DNA of 64,000 bases from Caulobacteraceae bacterium. Lineage in GTDB: Bacteria > Pseudomonadota > Alphaproteobacteria > Caulobacterales > Caulobacteraceae. The notes under the pieces were generated by a model, which was given only the letters and a program-made list of their open reading frames with translations, ran no database searches and was not told where the DNA came from. Below are positions 27,515 to 38,283 of the stretch, piece after piece (within the stretch, counting starts at the first letter, position 1; every line of letters begins with the position of its first letter). The stretch spans positions 1-64,000 of the forward strand of contig CANJXI010000002.1 in the NCBI GenBank assembly GCA_947478785.1, written 5' to 3'. A program made the position numbers and the translations under genes.

Positions 27515-28132
27515 ATGATCGGGCGGCTGTGGGGCGTGGTCGCCGAGATCGGCGAGGAAGAGGCGTTGATCGACGTGGCCGGGGTGGGCTATGTGGTGCG
27601 CTGCGGATCGCGCACGCTGTCGCGGCTGGGGGCGGTGGGCGACAACGCCACCCTCCACATCGAGAGCCAGTGGGGCGAGCAGACCGGGGCGACGCTCTAC
27701 GGCTTCGTCGACCGCAACGAACGGCGCGCCTTCGTGATGCTGAAGACCATCCAGGGCGTGGGGCCGAAGGCGGCGCTGGCGGTGCTGGACGTGCTGGCGC
27801 CGCAGGACCTTTCGGCCGCGGCGCAGCGGGGCGACCAGGCGGCGGTCGCGCGCGCGCAGGGCGTCGGGCCGAAACTGGCGCTGCGCATCGTCACCGAGCT
27901 GAAGGACAAGCCGATCGGCGACGGGCCCGTGCAGGCCTTCCATGCCGGCGTGGCCGCGGCCCCCGAGCCGGCCCGGCCCACGGCGACCGGCGAGGCGGTG
28001 GCGGCGCTGATGGGCCTGGGCGTCGCCGAGCCCGCCGCGCGGCGCGTGGTCGAGCAGGCGGCGCTGCGCCTGGGCGAGGACGCCGAGGCCGGCGTGCTGA
28101 TCAAGGCCGCGCTGCAGGAGCTGGGGCGGTGA
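27515..28132 (+). CDS. ruvA: Holliday junction branch migration protein RuvA
   Basis: RuvA tetramers bind the four-way junction and load RuvB. The 205-residue protein has the N-terminal OB fold ([30 protein letters not shown]), two helix-hairpin-helix motifs ([14 protein letters not shown] and [19 protein letters not shown]) and the C-terminal RuvB-binding three-helix domain ([23 protein letters not shown]). GAGGACC lies upstream of the ATG. Its stop overlaps the GTG of ruvB (GTGA), so translation is coupled. Confidence 0.95.
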   Translation: MIGRLWGVVAEIGEEEALIDVAGVGYVVRCGSRTLSRLGAVGDNATLHIESQWGEQTGATLYGFVDRNERRAFVMLKTIQGVGPKAALAVLDVLAPQDLSAAAQRGDQAAVARAQGVGPKLALRIVTELKDKPIGDGPVQAFHAGVAAAPEPARPTATGEAVAALMGLGVAEPAARRVVEQAALRLGEDAEAGVLIKAALQELGR

Positions 28133-29157
28133 CCCGCATCGTCACCCCCGACGAGATTCCGCACGAGGCGCCGGACAAGGCGCTCAGGCCCCAGACGCTG
28201 GACGAGTTCGTGGGCCAGGCGCAGGCCAAGGGAAACCTGCGGGTGTTCATTGAGGCGGCGCGCGCGCGGGCCGAGGCGCTGGACCATGTGCTGCTGTTCG
28301 GGCCGCCGGGCCTGGGCAAGACGACGCTCGCGCAGATCGTGGCGCGCGAGCTCGGGGTGAATTTCCGCGCCACGTCCGGGCCGGTGCTGGCCAAGGCCGG
28401 CGACCTGGCCGCCATCCTCACCAACCTGGAGCCCCGCGACGTCCTGTTCATCGACGAGATCCACCGGCTGCCCTCGATCGTCGAGGAGATCCTCTATCCG
28501 GCCATGGAGGACCATGTGCTGGACCTGATGATCGGCGAGGGGCCATCGGCGCGCTCGATCCGCATCGATCTGGCGCCCTTTACCCTGGTGGCGGCCACGA
28601 CGCGCGCGGGCCTGCTGGCGACGCCGCTGCGCGACCGGTTCGGCATCCCGATCCGGCTGGAGTTCTACACCCCCGCCGAACTGTCGACGGTGCTGACCCA
28701 GGCAGCGGCGAAGATGGGCCTCAACCTGGCGGTCGAGGGCGCGGCCGAGATCGCGGCGCGGGCGCGCGGCACGCCCCGGGTGGCCGGCCGCCTGCTGCGC
28801 CGGGTGCGGGACTTCGCCAGCGCCGACGGCTGCGAGCGCATCGACCGCAAGGCCGCCGCCAGCGCGCTGGCCCGCCTGGACGTGGACGAGATGGGGCTGG
28901 ACGCGCTGGACCGGCGCTACCTGCGGGCGCTGATCGAGAACTACGCCGGGGGCCCGGCGGGCGTCGAGACGCTGGCCTACGCCATCGCCGAGGCCCGCGA
29001 CGCGGTGGAGGACGTCATCGAGCCCTTCCTGATGCAGCAGGGCTTCATCCAGCGCACCCCGCGGGGCCGGATGGCCTGCGCCAAGGCCTATGCGCACCTG
29101 GGGCTGATGGCGCCGAAAGGCGTCAACCCGCCGCCGGGGGACCTGTTCGACGAATGA
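28129..29157 (+). CDS. ruvB: Holliday junction branch migration helicase RuvB
   Basis: RuvB is the hexameric AAA+ motor of branch migration. The start is GTG 28129 ([30 protein letters not shown]), which overlaps the ruvA stop; an upstream frame that reads through ruvA is not real. The 342-residue protein has Walker [13 protein letters not shown], Walker [12 protein letters not shown], sensor 1 [10 protein letters not shown], the arginine finger [11 protein letters not shown] and a winged-helix C-terminus ([14 protein letters not shown]). Its stop overlaps the ybgC start. Confidence 0.96.
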   Translation: MTRIVTPDEIPHEAPDKALRPQTLDEFVGQAQAKGNLRVFIEAARARAEALDHVLLFGPPGLGKTTLAQIVARELGVNFRATSGPVLAKAGDLAAILTNLEPRDVLFIDEIHRLPSIVEEILYPAMEDHVLDLMIGEGPSARSIRIDLAPFTLVAATTRAGLLATPLRDRFGIPIRLEFYTPAELSTVLTQAAAKMGLNLAVEGAAEIAARARGTPRVAGRLLRRVRDFASADGCERIDRKAAASALARLDVDEMGLDALDRRYLRALIENYAGGPAGVETLAYAIAEARDAVEDVIEPFLMQQGFIQRTPRGRMACAKAYAHLGLMAPKGVNPPPGDLFDE

Positions 29158-29606
29158 GCGGGCAGACCCCCACCGCCGGGTGGCTGGAGGGCCGGGAGCA
29201 TGTGCTGCCGGTCAGGGTCTATTACGAGGACACCGACTTCACGGGCGTGGTCTATCACGCCAACTACCTGCGTTTCTTCGAGCGGGGGCGGAGCGATTTC
29301 TTCCGGCTGTCGGGGATCCGGCACGCGGACCTGCTGGCGGCGGCCGAGCCGATGGCGTTCAGCGTCATCCACATAACCCTCGACTTCAGGCGCGCCGCGC
29401 GGATCGACGACGCGCTGCTGGTGCGGACCACCTATGACGCGGTGCGCGGGGCCAGGCTGTTCGTCAGCCAACGGATCACCCGGGGCGACGACGTGATCGC
29501 AACGGCGCAGGTCCAGGCGGTCTGCATCGACCTCTCGGGCCGGGTGAAGCGGCCGCCACGCGAAATGGTCACTGCGCTATCGCCGCTGTTCGGGGCGGCG
29601 CCTTAA
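29154..29606 (+). CDS. ybgC: Tol-Pal system-associated acyl-CoA thioesterase YbgC
   Basis: YbgC is a hotdog-fold thioesterase (4HBT family) usually encoded first in tol-pal operons. The 150-residue product carries the family active-site string [29 protein letters not shown] near its N-terminus and [15 protein letters not shown] later. The ATG overlaps the ruvB stop by four bases and tolQ follows after 58 bp, so it links ruvAB to the Tol genes. Its substrate in vivo is uncertain; phospholipid-related acyl-CoA hydrolysis is the usual view. Confidence 0.93.
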   Translation: MSGQTPTAGWLEGREHVLPVRVYYEDTDFTGVVYHANYLRFFERGRSDFFRLSGIRHADLLAAAEPMAFSVIHITLDFRRAARIDDALLVRTTYDAVRGARLFVSQRITRGDDVIATAQVQAVCIDLSGRVKRPPREMVTALSPLFGAAP

Positions 29607-29664
29607 GATCGCCACCGCGATTCGCCACCAACACCGCCCAATGACCCCGGAGCCCTAGACCCAC

Positions 29665-30366
29665 ATGGACCCCGCCGCCGTCACCCCCGCGAGCTTCAAC
29701 TTCGTCACCCTGTTCCTCGAGGCGAGCTGGGTCGTGAAGCTGGTGATGCTGGGCCTGGCCGGCGCCTCGCTGTGGTCGTGGACGGTGATCATCGACAAGA
29801 GCTTCCGGTTCGCCGCCCTCAACCGCCAAGCCAACGCCTTCGAGGACGCGGTGGCGTCCGGCAAGAGCCTTGAGGAGGTGGCCGCAGCCGCTGGCGAACG
29901 GCCCCGGCACGCGCTGCCCCGGATGCTGCAGGGGGCGCTGAAGGAATGGCGCGAGGCGCGCGCCAAGGGCATCGCCACCGACAGCCAGACGGCGTTCCTC
30001 GTGCAGCGCATCGACCGGGTGCTGGACGCCGCCATCGCGCGGGAGAGCGCGCGCGTCGAGGAGGGGCTGGGCTCGCTGGCCATCGTGGCGACGGCCTCGC
30101 CGTTCATCGGCCTGTTCGGCACGGTCTGGGGGATCATGCACGCCTTCCAGTCGATCGCCATCCAGAAGAACACCTCGCTGGCCGTCGTCGCCCCCTCGAT
30201 CGCCGAGGCGCTGTTCGCCACCGCCATCGGGCTGATCGCCGCGATCCCGGCCTATATCGCCTTCAACAAGTTCTCGACCGACGCGGGCAAGTTCTCAGGC
30301 CGCCTGGAGAGCTTCGCCGACGACCTGTCCACCGCCATCCAGCGCCGGCTGGCGGAACGGGGCTAG
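29665..30366 (+). CDS. tolQ: Tol-Pal system inner-membrane protein TolQ
   Basis: TolQ forms the proton channel pentamer with TolR that energises TolA during outer-membrane constriction. The 233-residue protein has three transmembrane segments: [26 protein letters not shown] near the N-terminus, and the pair [20 protein letters not shown] and [21 protein letters not shown], with the conserved GLFGTVWGI channel motif. The cytoplasmic loop lies between helices 1 and 2. TolR follows four bases after the stop. Confidence 0.95.
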   Translation: MDPAAVTPASFNFVTLFLEASWVVKLVMLGLAGASLWSWTVIIDKSFRFAALNRQANAFEDAVASGKSLEEVAAAAGERPRHALPRMLQGALKEWREARAKGIATDSQTAFLVQRIDRVLDAAIARESARVEEGLGSLAIVATASPFIGLFGTVWGIMHAFQSIAIQKNTSLAVVAPSIAEALFATAIGLIAAIPAYIAFNKFSTDAGKFSGRLESFADDLSTAIQRRLAERG

Positions 30367-30370
30367 CGAC

Positions 30371-30883
30371 ATGGCGATCTCCGGCAACGACGCCTTCGGC
30401 CACGGCGGATCGCGACGCCGCCGCAGGGGCGGGCGCGGCCGGCGCGGCGCCCTGTCGGAGATCAACGTCACCCCGCTGGTGGACGTGATGCTGGTGCTGC
30501 TGATCGTGTTCATGATCTCGGCGCCCCTGCTGACCGTGGGCGTGCCCGTTGACCTGCCGAAGACGGAAGCCGGCGCCATGCAGGACCAGTCCGAGCCGCT
30601 GGCGGTGTCGATCCGCGCGGACGGCTCGATCTACATCGGCGAGGATCCGATCAAGTTCGCCAACTTCGCCCCCCGGCTTCGCGAGATGGCGGGCGCGGAC
30701 AAGGCCAAGCCGGTCTATGTCCGCGCCGACGGCAAGGCCGCCTATGCGGTGGTCGCCCAGGTGATGGCGGCGCTGTCGACCTCGGGCTTCACCGCGATCA
30801 ACCTGATCACCGACACCGGCGGGCCGTCGTCCGGCCAGAAGGCCGCCGAACCGGCGCCCGAAGGCGAGGCTGAGACGCCGTGA
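30371..30883 (+). CDS. tolR: Tol-Pal system protein TolR
   Basis: TolR is the ExbD-like partner of TolQ. The 170-residue protein has a basic cytoplasmic N-terminus ([16 protein letters not shown]), one membrane helix with the proton-carrying Asp in [20 protein letters not shown]-type [16 protein letters not shown], a periplasmic domain ([32 protein letters not shown]) and an unusually long Pro/Glu-rich tail of about 20 residues. Its stop overlaps the GTG of tolA by four bases. Confidence 0.95.
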   Translation: MAISGNDAFGHGGSRRRRRGGRGRRGALSEINVTPLVDVMLVLLIVFMISAPLLTVGVPVDLPKTEAGAMQDQSEPLAVSIRADGSIYIGEDPIKFANFAPRLREMAGADKAKPVYVRADGKAAYAVVAQVMAALSTSGFTAINLITDTGGPSSGQKAAEPAPEGEAETP

Positions 30884-31656
30884 CCCGCCGGGAGCTCTCG
30901 CCGGCGATGCTGGGCTCGCTGCTGCTGCATGTGAGCATCGCCTGCGCCTTCCTGATCTCCTGGAATTTCACCCGCGACCTGAAGGTGGGCTCGGTGGTGC
31001 CGGTGACCATCGTCAGCAACGCGCCTGAACAGCGCGCCGCCGAGGCCGCGCCGGAGGTCCAGACCGCCCAGGCCGAGGCGCCCGTCCCCGACGCGCCGCT
31101 GGAATCCGTCGCCCCGCCGGAGCCCGCGCCGAAGCCGGCCCCGACGCCCGTTCCGACACCGGCCCCGGCGCCCACGCCAAAGGCGCCGGCGAAACCCGTG
31201 ACGCCGACCAAGCCCGAGAAGGCGCTCGACCTGGATGCGCTGTCGGCCAGCGTGTCGAAGATGATCAAGCCCGCCAAGCCCTCCTCCGCGGCGCGCGGCC
31301 CGTCCCGTCCCGAGACCGCCGCGGAGGCCCGGCCGGCGGTGGGCGCGGGGATATCCGACGCCGCGCTGGCCGGCTTCGTCGCGGACCTCAAGCGGCACTG
31401 GAACCCCAACTGCGACGTCGAGGGCGCGCGCGAGGTGAACCTGAAGGTGACCTTCCCGATCAGCACCTACGGCACGGTCGGGCCCGGCGAGGTGAGCGCC
31501 AACGGCGCCGAGAATTCCGCGAACCCGGTGGTCAAGGCGGCCGCCGAGCGGGCGATCCGGTCGGTCTATACGGTGGCCTCGTTGCGCCGGATCCCGCGCG
31601 ATCTCTACGGACAGCGCATCAGCGCGAATTTCCCAGGACGTGAGGCTTGTTCTTGA
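30880..31656 (+). CDS. tolA: Tol-Pal system protein TolA
   Basis: TolA spans the periplasm and links the TolQR motor to TolB and Pal. The 258-residue protein begins at GTG with one membrane anchor ([17 protein letters not shown]), followed by a Pro/Ala/Lys-rich linker (about 55-140, [16 protein letters not shown]) rather than the long Ala-rich helix of E. coli. The C-terminal domain III/TonB-C-like part ([35 protein letters not shown]) ends near a lone cysteine. The stop overlaps the tolB ATG by one base. Confidence 0.92.
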   Translation: MTRRELSPAMLGSLLLHVSIACAFLISWNFTRDLKVGSVVPVTIVSNAPEQRAAEAAPEVQTAQAEAPVPDAPLESVAPPEPAPKPAPTPVPTPAPAPTPKAPAKPVTPTKPEKALDLDALSASVSKMIKPAKPSSAARGPSRPETAAEARPAVGAGISDAALAGFVADLKRHWNPNCDVEGAREVNLKVTFPISTYGTVGPGEVSANGAENSANPVVKAAAERAIRSVYTVASLRRIPRDLYGQRISANFPGREACS

Positions 31657-32963
31657 TGACCGACCTTCGCCAGGCCCTTCGCGGGGCCGCCCTCGCCATC
31701 GCCTGCCTCTTCGCCGTGGGGCTGGGCGTCCAACCGGCGCGCGCCGAGATCGAGGTCAACGTCAACCGCGGCGACGTCCAGCCGCTGCCGATCGCCGTGC
31801 CGGCGCTGGGCGGCGGCCAAGTCGGCGCCGACATCGCCGGGGTCATCGCGGCCAACCTGCAGCGCTCCGGCCTGTTCCGGCCGCTGGACCCGGCGAGCTT
31901 CACCGAGCGCGACCTGAGCGCCGCGGTGCAGCCGAACTTCGCGTCCTGGAAGCAGATCAACGCCCAGGCGCTGGTGAACGGCCAGGTGACGATGGAGGGC
32001 GGACGGCTGAAGGTTGATTTCCGCCTCTGGGACGTCTTCGCCGAGCAGCAGCTTCTGGGTCTGCAGTTCACGTCGTCGCCGGAGAACTGGCGGCGCGTGG
32101 CGCACAAGATCTCCGACGCCGTCTACGAGCGGCTGACCGGCGAGAAGGGCTATTTCGACACCCGCGTGGTGTTCGTGGCCGAGAGCGGCGGGCGGACCAA
32201 CAAGACCAAGCGCCTGGCGATCATGGACCAGGACGGGGCCAACCCCAGCTATCTGACCGACGGAGCGGTCACGGTGATGACGCCCAGGTTCTCCTCGACC
32301 AGCCAGGAGATCACCTACATGGCGCTGCGCCCCGAAGGCTCGTCGATCTACCTGTTCAACCTGGAGACCGGCCGGCGCGAGAGCCTGGGCGACTTCAAGG
32401 GCATGGTGTTCGCCCCGCGCTTCTCGCCGGACGGCGGCAAGGTGGCGTTTTCGGTCGAGCGGGGCGGCAACAGCGACATCTTCGTGATGGACCTGCACAC
32501 GCGCACCTCCGCCAGGCTCACCTCCGACCCTTCCATCGACACCTCGGCCTCGTTCTCGCCGGATGGTTCGAAGATCGTCTTCAACTCTGACCGCTCGGGC
32601 TCGCCGCAGCTCTATGTGATGGGCGCCGATGGCTCGAATCCGAAGCGGATCACCTTCCAGGGCGGGCGCTACACGGCCCCGGTCTGGAGCCCGACGGGTG
32701 AGTTCATCGCCTTCACCAAACAGACCGGCGGCCAGTTCCAGATCGGCGTCATGCGCCCCGACGGTGGCGACGAACGCATCCTGACGTCCGGGGCCATGGA
32801 CGAGGGCCCGGCCTGGGCGCCCAACGGCCGGGTGGTGATGTTCTCCCGCGAGGCGGGCGGCGCGTCGCGGCTTTGGAGCGTCGACGTCACCGGCCGGGTG
32901 CTGCAGGCCATGCCCTATCCCGGCGCCGGGTCGGACCCAGCTTGGTCGCCGCTGCTGAACTAG
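31656..32963 (+). CDS. tolB: Tol-Pal system beta-propeller protein TolB
   Basis: TolB is a periplasmic propeller that binds Pal, TolA and partners. The start was placed at ATG 31656 (TGATG overlap with tolA, GAGG ten bases upstream); TTG 31647 is less likely. The 435-residue protein has a signal peptide (ending QPARAE), the N-terminal alpha/beta domain (IGVPAL-like [30 protein letters not shown]) and the C-terminal propeller with repeated SPDG units such as [25 protein letters not shown] and [23 protein letters not shown]. Confidence 0.96.
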   Translation: MTDLRQALRGAALAIACLFAVGLGVQPARAEIEVNVNRGDVQPLPIAVPALGGGQVGADIAGVIAANLQRSGLFRPLDPASFTERDLSAAVQPNFASWKQINAQALVNGQVTMEGGRLKVDFRLWDVFAEQQLLGLQFTSSPENWRRVAHKISDAVYERLTGEKGYFDTRVVFVAESGGRTNKTKRLAIMDQDGANPSYLTDGAVTVMTPRFSSTSQEITYMALRPEGSSIYLFNLETGRRESLGDFKGMVFAPRFSPDGGKVAFSVERGGNSDIFVMDLHTRTSARLTSDPSIDTSASFSPDGSKIVFNSDRSGSPQLYVMGADGSNPKRITFQGGRYTAPVWSPTGEFIAFTKQTGGQFQIGVMRPDGGDERILTSGAMDEGPAWAPNGRVVMFSREAGGASRLWSVDVTGRVLQAMPYPGAGSDPAWSPLLN

Positions 32964-33041
32964 CTTGCGCGCGCGGCCAAGCCATCAGACCCTCCCCTCA
33001 AGCGCTTCGGCGCGAGACAGATAACGAAGGAGACGCTTTCC

Positions 33042-33605
33042 ATGGTCCTTACACTGAACGCCAGGAGCGCCCTGCGCCTCGCCCTGATCGGCGCCGCGAC
33101 GGTCTCGATGGCGGCCTGCGCCACCAAGCCCAAGCCCACCTATCCGACCACGACCGCCGCGCCGCCCGTCCAGGCGCCGCCCGCGCCGGACCGCGGCGTC
33201 GCCCAGCAGAGCCTGCCGGCGAACCAAGGACCCCTGCCGGGCAGCCAGCAGGACTTCGTGATCAATGTCGGCGACCGGATCTATTTCGACTTGGACAGCT
33301 ACGCCATCCGGGCCGACGCCCAGGCCTTGCTGGACGCCCAGGCGACCTGGCTGAAGCGCTATGGCGCGACCGCCATCCGCATCGAGGGCAATTGCGACGA
33401 GCTGGGTACGCGGGAATACAATCTGGCCCTGGGGGCCCGGCGGGCCAATGCGGTGCGTGACTACCTGGTGGGCCGCGGCGTCAACGGCGAGCGCATCACC
33501 ACCGTCTCGTTCGGCAAGGAAAAGCCGATCGACGGCGGCTCCGGCGAGGAAGCCAACGCCAAGAACCGCAACGGCCACACGGTGCTGGTGAGCGGCGCCC
33601 GATAG
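33042..33605 (+). CDS. pal: Peptidoglycan-associated lipoprotein Pal
   Basis: Pal anchors the outer membrane to peptidoglycan. The 187-residue protein has a signal peptide with lipobox (GAATVSMAAC), a Pro/Thr linker, and an OmpA-type domain: RIYFDLDSYAIRADAQALLDAQATWL, IRIEGNCDELGTREYNLALGARRANAVRDYLVGRGV and RNGHTVL. The conserved Asp and Arg for meso-DAP binding are in NCDELGTREYNLALGARRA. It is 78 bp after tolB, the widest gap in the block, with GAAGGAG before the start. Its stop overlaps the next start by one base. Confidence 0.96.
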   Translation: MVLTLNARSALRLALIGAATVSMAACATKPKPTYPTTTAAPPVQAPPAPDRGVAQQSLPANQGPLPGSQQDFVINVGDRIYFDLDSYAIRADAQALLDAQATWLKRYGATAIRIEGNCDELGTREYNLALGARRANAVRDYLVGRGVNGERITTVSFGKEKPIDGGSGEEANAKNRNGHTVLVSGAR

Positions 33606-34432
33606 TGCGCCTGGCCGCCACCCTGCTGGCGCTTGCGCTGATCGCCCTGCCGGCGGCGGCGCAGACGTCGATGGACGATCCGTTGGACGCCCGCGACGCC
33701 AAGCGGGTGGACCGCATGGAGAAGGTGGTCCGCGAACTGCGCGACATCGTCTTCAAGGCGCAGAGGACGGGCGCGCCGGTGGTGGTGCAGCCGGCCGACA
33801 CCGACGCCCGTCTGGCCGACCTGGCCGCCAAGGTCGGCGACCTGGAGCAGACGCTGACCAAGCTGAACGGGTCGCTGGAGACCACCAGCCACGAGCTCGA
33901 CCTGGCCAAGCGGCAGAACACCGCGCTGGCGGCCCAGGTGAAGGGGTTGGCCGACCGGCTGAGCGCGGCCGAAGCCAAGGCCGCCGAGGCCGCGGCCCCG
34001 GCCGAGGCGGCCGCGCCGGAAGGGCCGCCGCCGCCTGCCGCGCCGAGTTCAGCCGAAGCCTTCGGGCGGGCCCGCCAGCTGATGCTGTCGGGGGACTACG
34101 ACGGGGCCGAGGCGGCCTTCGGGGCGTTCATCACGGCCTATCCGGACGCCCCCAAGACGCCGGAGGCCCGTTACTGGTGGGGCAAGACCCTGGCCGTGCG
34201 CGGCGATAACGCCAAGGCCGCCAGCGCCTTCATCGGCGCGATCCGGGGCTGGCCGCAGACCGCCTGGGCGCCGGACGCGGTGGTGGAACTATCGCGGGCC
34301 CTGATCGCGCTGAAGAAGCCCACCGACGCCTGCCAGACCCTGGCCGAGTTCGCCCGCCGCTATCCGAAGGCGGCGCCGGCGGTGGCGGCCCGCGCGGCGG
34401 CGGCCCGCGTCCAGGCCAAGTGCGCCGCCTAG
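33605..34432 (+). CDS. cpoB: Cell division coordinator CpoB (YbgF)
   Basis: CpoB links Tol energy to penicillin-binding proteins at the septum. The start GTG overlaps the pal stop by one base. The 275-residue protein has a signal peptide (ending PAAAQ), a coiled coil of heptads (about 30-125, RLADLAAKVGDLEQTLTKLNGSLE) that trimerises, a Pro/Ala linker, and a TPR domain (AFGRARQLMLSGDYDGAEAAFGAFITAYP, APDAVVELSRALIALKKPTDACQTLAEFARRYP). Its stop overlaps tilS by thirteen bases. Confidence 0.93.
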   Translation: MRLAATLLALALIALPAAAQTSMDDPLDARDAKRVDRMEKVVRELRDIVFKAQRTGAPVVVQPADTDARLADLAAKVGDLEQTLTKLNGSLETTSHELDLAKRQNTALAAQVKGLADRLSAAEAKAAEAAAPAEAAAPEGPPPPAAPSSAEAFGRARQLMLSGDYDGAEAAFGAFITAYPDAPKTPEARYWWGKTLAVRGDNAKAASAFIGAIRGWPQTAWAPDAVVELSRALIALKKPTDACQTLAEFARRYPKAAPAVAARAAAARVQAKCAA

Positions 34433-35670
34433 CGGCGGCGCCGCCGGACCTCGAGGGTCTGGTCGGCGAGGAACTCGATCGCCGCCTGCTGGCGCGGAGC
34501 ACGCGGCCGGTCGCCGTGGCCTGTTCCGGCGGCGGGGATTCCCTGGCCCTGCTGCTGGCCGCCAGCGCCTGGGCCCGGCGGGCCGGGCGTCCGCTGCTGG
34601 CGCTCAACGTCGATCACGGCCTGCAGGCGTTGAGCCCGGCCTGGACAGACGCCTGCGCGGCCACGGCCCGGCGTCTCGGTCACGCCTTCCAGGCGCTAGC
34701 ATGGACGGGCGACAAGCCCCCGACCGGCCTTCCCGCCGCCGCCCGGAATGCGCGGCACAGCCTGCTGGCCGAGGCTGCGCGGCGGGCCGGAGCGCGGGTG
34801 ATCCTGATGGGCCACACCGCCGACGACGGGTTGGAGGCGCGCGCCATGCGGGCGGAGGGCGCGACGACGCCGGAGCCCAGGGCGTGGGCGCCTTCGCCCG
34901 TGTGGCCGGAAGGCCGGGGCGTCTTCCTGCTGCGCCCCCTGCTGGCGCTGCGGCGGGCGGAGATCCGCGACTGGCTCGCGGCGCGCGGCGAGACCTGGAT
35001 CGACGATCCGGCCAACGACAATCCCGCCTCGGCCCGCGCCCGGGCCCGCCGGGCGATCGCCCTGGGCGAGGCCGTGCTGAGAGACGCGCGGGCCGGCGCC
35101 AGCGCCCGGGACCTGGCGCTGGCCTGCGTCATGGACGCCGGCGGCGGGCTGCGGGTGGCCCGCGCCGTCGTCCGGGAACAGCCGATCGAGGCGGTCACAC
35201 GATTTGTCGCCACGGCCTGCCTGTGCTCGGCCGGCACCGACCGCCCGCCGGGCGCGGCGCGGACCCGGGCGCTGGCCGGGCGGCTGCGCGGCGTGGCGGC
35301 CGTGACGGCCACCTTGGCGGGCGCGCGCATCGAGGCTGACCGAGAGGCGGTCCGGTTCCTGCGCGAGCCCGGGGAGGCCAAGCGCGGCGGACTTGCGAGC
35401 CTGCGGCTGGCGGCGGGCGCGACGGGTGTCTGGGATGGCCGCTTCGAGATCACCGCGGAGTGCGACATCGAGGTGCGGGCCTCGGCGGGCTTGAGAGATG
35501 GGTTGCCGCCCGACGGCTTGCGGGCGCTGCCGCCCAAGGCGCGCGACGCCCTGCCGATGGTGGGGGAGGCCTCGCCCGCGCTGAGCAGGGTGGCGGGCGT
35601 GACCTCGCGCGCCCTGCCCCTCGAGCGCCTGCTGGCGGCCTGCGGGGCGGTCGAGCGGGAGCCGGCTTAG
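34420..35670 (+). CDS. tilS: tRNA(Ile)-lysidine synthase TilS
   Basis: TilS converts C34 of the CAU anticodon of tRNA-Ile2 to lysidine, changing its identity from Met to Ile. The start GTG 34420 lies inside the cpoB end. The 416-residue protein has the N-type ATP pyrophosphatase P-loop SGGGDS (36-41), LNVDHGLQALSP, and GHTADDGLEARAMR, then a C-terminal half of low conservation typical of the family. Its placement directly after cpoB is a common alphaproteobacterial arrangement. Its stop overlaps the convergent hydrolase gene by four bases. Confidence 0.93.
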   Translation: MRRLAAAPPDLEGLVGEELDRRLLARSTRPVAVACSGGGDSLALLLAASAWARRAGRPLLALNVDHGLQALSPAWTDACAATARRLGHAFQALAWTGDKPPTGLPAAARNARHSLLAEAARRAGARVILMGHTADDGLEARAMRAEGATTPEPRAWAPSPVWPEGRGVFLLRPLLALRRAEIRDWLAARGETWIDDPANDNPASARARARRAIALGEAVLRDARAGASARDLALACVMDAGGGLRVARAVVREQPIEAVTRFVATACLCSAGTDRPPGAARTRALAGRLRGVAAVTATLAGARIEADREAVRFLREPGEAKRGGLASLRLAAGATGVWDGRFEITAECDIEVRASAGLRDGLPPDGLRALPPKARDALPMVGEASPALSRVAGVTSRALPLERLLAACGAVEREPA

Positions 35671-36518
35671 CGGCCCACGGCCTGGAGCACGTGCTCGACG
35701 CCACGGACGATGGGGTCGGCGAACCTGCGGCCGAGCAGGCTGGCGTGCCCCGCGCCGGGCACGTCCTCGATATAGCCGCGCCGGGATTGGGTGGCGGGCA
35801 GGTTCTGCATGGTCTTGAGCCAGCCGGGCTTGCGGGCGCCGGCGGTGACCACGGCGACCGGCAGGTCGGTGGCGAGCGCCCCCTGTCCGGCCTGGCCGGA
35901 GGTGCGCGGCCAGTGGGTGACCTCGTCGGCGGCCCAGCGGGCGTGGGCGGCGGAGCCATAGATGCGGCGTTTCTCGCGCGCGGCCGCGCCCTCCAGGCCG
36001 ATCAGGTTGCCGGTGAGGGCGGCGACCGGACGCATGAGGCCAAGGCGCGCCGCGCCGGCGGTCCAGCGCATCGCCAGGCCATAGAGGTCCACGGCGCGGG
36101 CAACGCCGCGGTCGCTCAGCACCTCCGGCGTGACGGCGTCCACCAGCACCAGGCCCAGCACCCGGTCGGGATGGGTGAGCGCGAACAGGCGGACCATCAG
36201 CCCACCCATGGAGTGGCCAGCCAGGATGAAGGGACCCGGCTCGTCGATGCCGCGCAGCAGGCCGGTGAGGTCGGCGTTCAGCGCCTGGCCGTCGCGGGGG
36301 CTGGGGCCTGGCTCGGAATGGCCGAGACCGGCCCGGTCGTAGGCGATGGAATGCAGGCCCCTGGCCGCCAGCCTGGCCTGCACCACCGCCCAGTCGGCGG
36401 CGCAGCCGAAGGCGCCATGCTCGAGCACGATGGTCGGGCGCTTGCCGCGGGGACCGGCGCGGACCAGGCGCAGGCGGCGGCCGCCGATGTCGATCATCTC
36501 GCCGCGGGGGGACGTCAC
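35667..36518 (-). CDS. Alpha/beta hydrolase
   Basis: The 283-residue protein starts at GTG 36518, four bases after the pntB stop. It has the hydrolase fold: TIVLEHGAFGCAADWAVVQ (oxyanion), nucleophile elbow ILAGHSMGGLMVRLFA, an acidic residue near VLVDAVTPEVL or the later PVAVVTAGARKPG, and the histidine in VPGAGHASLLGRRF. No signal peptide. The close spacing behind pntB suggests it may share the pnt transcript, though no link to transhydrogenase is known. Substrate unknown. Confidence 0.85.
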   Translation of the reverse strand: MTSPRGEMIDIGGRRLRLVRAGPRGKRPTIVLEHGAFGCAADWAVVQARLAARGLHSIAYDRAGLGHSEPGPSPRDGQALNADLTGLLRGIDEPGPFILAGHSMGGLMVRLFALTHPDRVLGLVLVDAVTPEVLSDRGVARAVDLYGLAMRWTAGAARLGLMRPVAALTGNLIGLEGAAAREKRRIYGSAAHARWAADEVTHWPRTSGQAGQGALATDLPVAVVTAGARKPGWLKTMQNLPATQSRRGYIEDVPGAGHASLLGRRFADPIVRGVEHVLQAVGR

Positions 36519-36522
36519 CGGC

Positions 36523-37941
36523 TCAGAGGTTCTTGACGATGCCCTCGACCATCTTCTTGGCGTCGCCGAACAGCATCATGGTGTTGTCGCGGAAGAACAG
36601 CTCGTTCTCGACCCCGGCGTAACCCGACGACATGCCGCGTTTCACGAAGAGCACCGTGCGGGCCTTTTCCACGTCCAGGATCGGCATGCCGTAGATGGCC
36701 GAGGTGGGGTCGGTCTTGGCGGCCGGATTGGTGACGTCGTTGGCGCCGATCACGAAGGCCACGTCGGCGGTCGGGAACTCGGCGTTGATGTCCTCGAGCT
36801 CGAAGACCTCGTCATAGGGGACGTTGGCCTCGGCCAGCAGGACGTTCATGTGGCCGGGCATGCGGCCGGCGACGGGGTGGATGGCGTATTTCACCTCGAC
36901 GCCCTCCTCCTTCAGCTTGTCGACCATCTCGCGCAGCGCGTGCTGGGCCTGGGAGACGGCCATGCCGTAGCCCGGGACGACGATCACCTTGGAGGCGTTC
37001 TTCATGATGAAGGCCGCGTCCTCGGCCGAACCCAGCTTGACCGGCCGGGTCTCCACCTTGCCGCCAGCCGCCGCGGCGCTGTCGTCGGCGCCGAAGCCGC
37101 CGAGGATCACCGAGATGAAGCCGCGGTTCATGGCCTTGCACATGATGTAGCTGAGGATGGCCCCCGACGAGCCGACCAGGGCGCCGGTGATGATCAGGGT
37201 GGTGTTCTCGAGGGTGAAGCCCAGCGCCGCGGCCGCCCAGCCGGAGTAGCTGTTGAGCATCGAGACGACGACCGGCATGTCGGCGCCGCCGATCGGGATG
37301 ATCAGGGTGCCGCCCAGGATCAGCGATAGGGCGAAGATTCCCCAGAAGGCCCAGAGCGCGGCGCCGCCGCTCATCACCAGCAGCACCACCAGCACGACGA
37401 TGGCCACGGCCAGGGCGATGTTCAGCAGATGGCGGGCCGGCAGGATGATCGGCGCGCCCGACATGTTGCCGTTGAGCTTGGCGAAGGCGATCACCGAGCC
37501 GGTGAAGGTGACGGCGCCGATGGCCAGGCCCAGGGAAAGCTCGATCAGCGAATTGAGGTGCACCACCCCGTCCGCGCCGGCTATGCCGTAGGCCTGGGGC
37601 GTGTGGATAGCGGCCACGGCCACCAGGCAGGCGGCCATGCCGACCAGGCTGTGGAAGGCGGCGACCAGCTGCGGCATGGCGGTCATCGCCACGCGGCGCG
37701 CGATCACCGCGCCCACCGCCCCGCCGATGGCGATGCCGCCGACGATCAGGGCGAGCGTCAGCGGGTCGAGCGCGTCCTGGGCATAGAGGGTGGCCAGCGC
37801 CGTGCCGACGGCGATGGTCATGCCGATCATGCCGTTGCGGTTGCCCGCCTGGCTGGTGGTCGGCGACGACAGGCCCCGGAGCGCCAGGATGAAAAGGACG
37901 CCCGAGACGAGATAGAGGATGGCCGCGAGGTTGGCGTTCAC
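36523..37941 (-). CDS. pntB: NAD(P) transhydrogenase subunit beta
   Basis: PntB is the membrane and NADP-binding subunit of the proton-pumping nicotinamide nucleotide transhydrogenase, which makes NADPH from NADH. The 472-residue protein has about nine membrane helices in its first 270 residues and the soluble domain III at the C-terminus: [58 protein letters not shown] and [19 protein letters not shown]. The length equals the three-subunit type. Its start overlaps the pntAB stop by four bases. Confidence 0.95.
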   Translation of the reverse strand: MNANLAAILYLVSGVLFILALRGLSSPTTSQAGNRNGMIGMTIAVGTALATLYAQDALDPLTLALIVGGIAIGGAVGAVIARRVAMTAMPQLVAAFHSLVGMAACLVAVAAIHTPQAYGIAGADGVVHLNSLIELSLGLAIGAVTFTGSVIAFAKLNGNMSGAPIILPARHLLNIALAVAIVVLVVLLVMSGGAALWAFWGIFALSLILGGTLIIPIGGADMPVVVSMLNSYSGWAAAALGFTLENTTLIITGALVGSSGAILSYIMCKAMNRGFISVILGGFGADDSAAAAGGKVETRPVKLGSAEDAAFIMKNASKVIVVPGYGMAVSQAQHALREMVDKLKEEGVEVKYAIHPVAGRMPGHMNVLLAEANVPYDEVFELEDINAEFPTADVAFVIGANDVTNPAAKTDPTSAIYGMPILDVEKARTVLFVKRGMSSGYAGVENELFFRDNTMMLFGDAKKMVEGIVKNL

Positions 37942-38279
37942 GCGGTGTGATCCTTCTTAACGGCCGGCGCCTTCTTCTTGTACATAGCCAGCATCCGGCG
38001 AACGACCAGGAAGCCGCCGAAGATATTGACCGAGGCGAAGGCGGTGGCGAGCGCGCCGGCCCCCTTGGAGATCAGGATGCTGGGCGTGAGCTCGCCGCCC
38101 GGCGCGTGGGCGGCGGCGGCCAGCAGGGCGCCCACGATGATCACCGAGGAGATGGCGTTGGTGACGGCCATCAGCGGCGTGTGCAGGGCCGGGGTGACGC
38201 TCCAGACCACATAGTAGCCCACGAAGATCGCCAGCACGAAGATCGCCAGGCGAAAGACGGTCGGGTCGACGGCTTCCAT
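37938..38279 (-). CDS. pntAB: NAD(P) transhydrogenase subunit alpha part 2
   Basis: This 113-residue membrane subunit supplies helices absent from the separate alpha-1 subunit. It has hydrophobic segments [37 protein letters not shown] and a third around [16 protein letters not shown], with the conserved [18 protein letters not shown] separate alpha part 2 is the rule in Rhodospirillum-type transhydrogenases. The tail is lysine-rich. The spacing to pntAA is four bases and the stop overlaps the pntB start. Confidence 0.93.
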   Translation of the reverse strand: MEAVDPTVFRLAIFVLAIFVGYYVVWSVTPALHTPLMAVTNAISSVIIVGALLAAAAHAPGGELTPSILISKGAGALATAFASVNIFGGFLVVRRMLAMYKKKAPAVKKDHTA

Positions 38280-38283
38280 GGGT

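Noticed and set aside
27529-28128. A plus-strand frame upstream of ruvB that would fuse about 200 residues to it
   Set aside because: It is the ruvA region in another frame; GTG at 28129 overlaps the ruvA stop and restores normal RuvB length.
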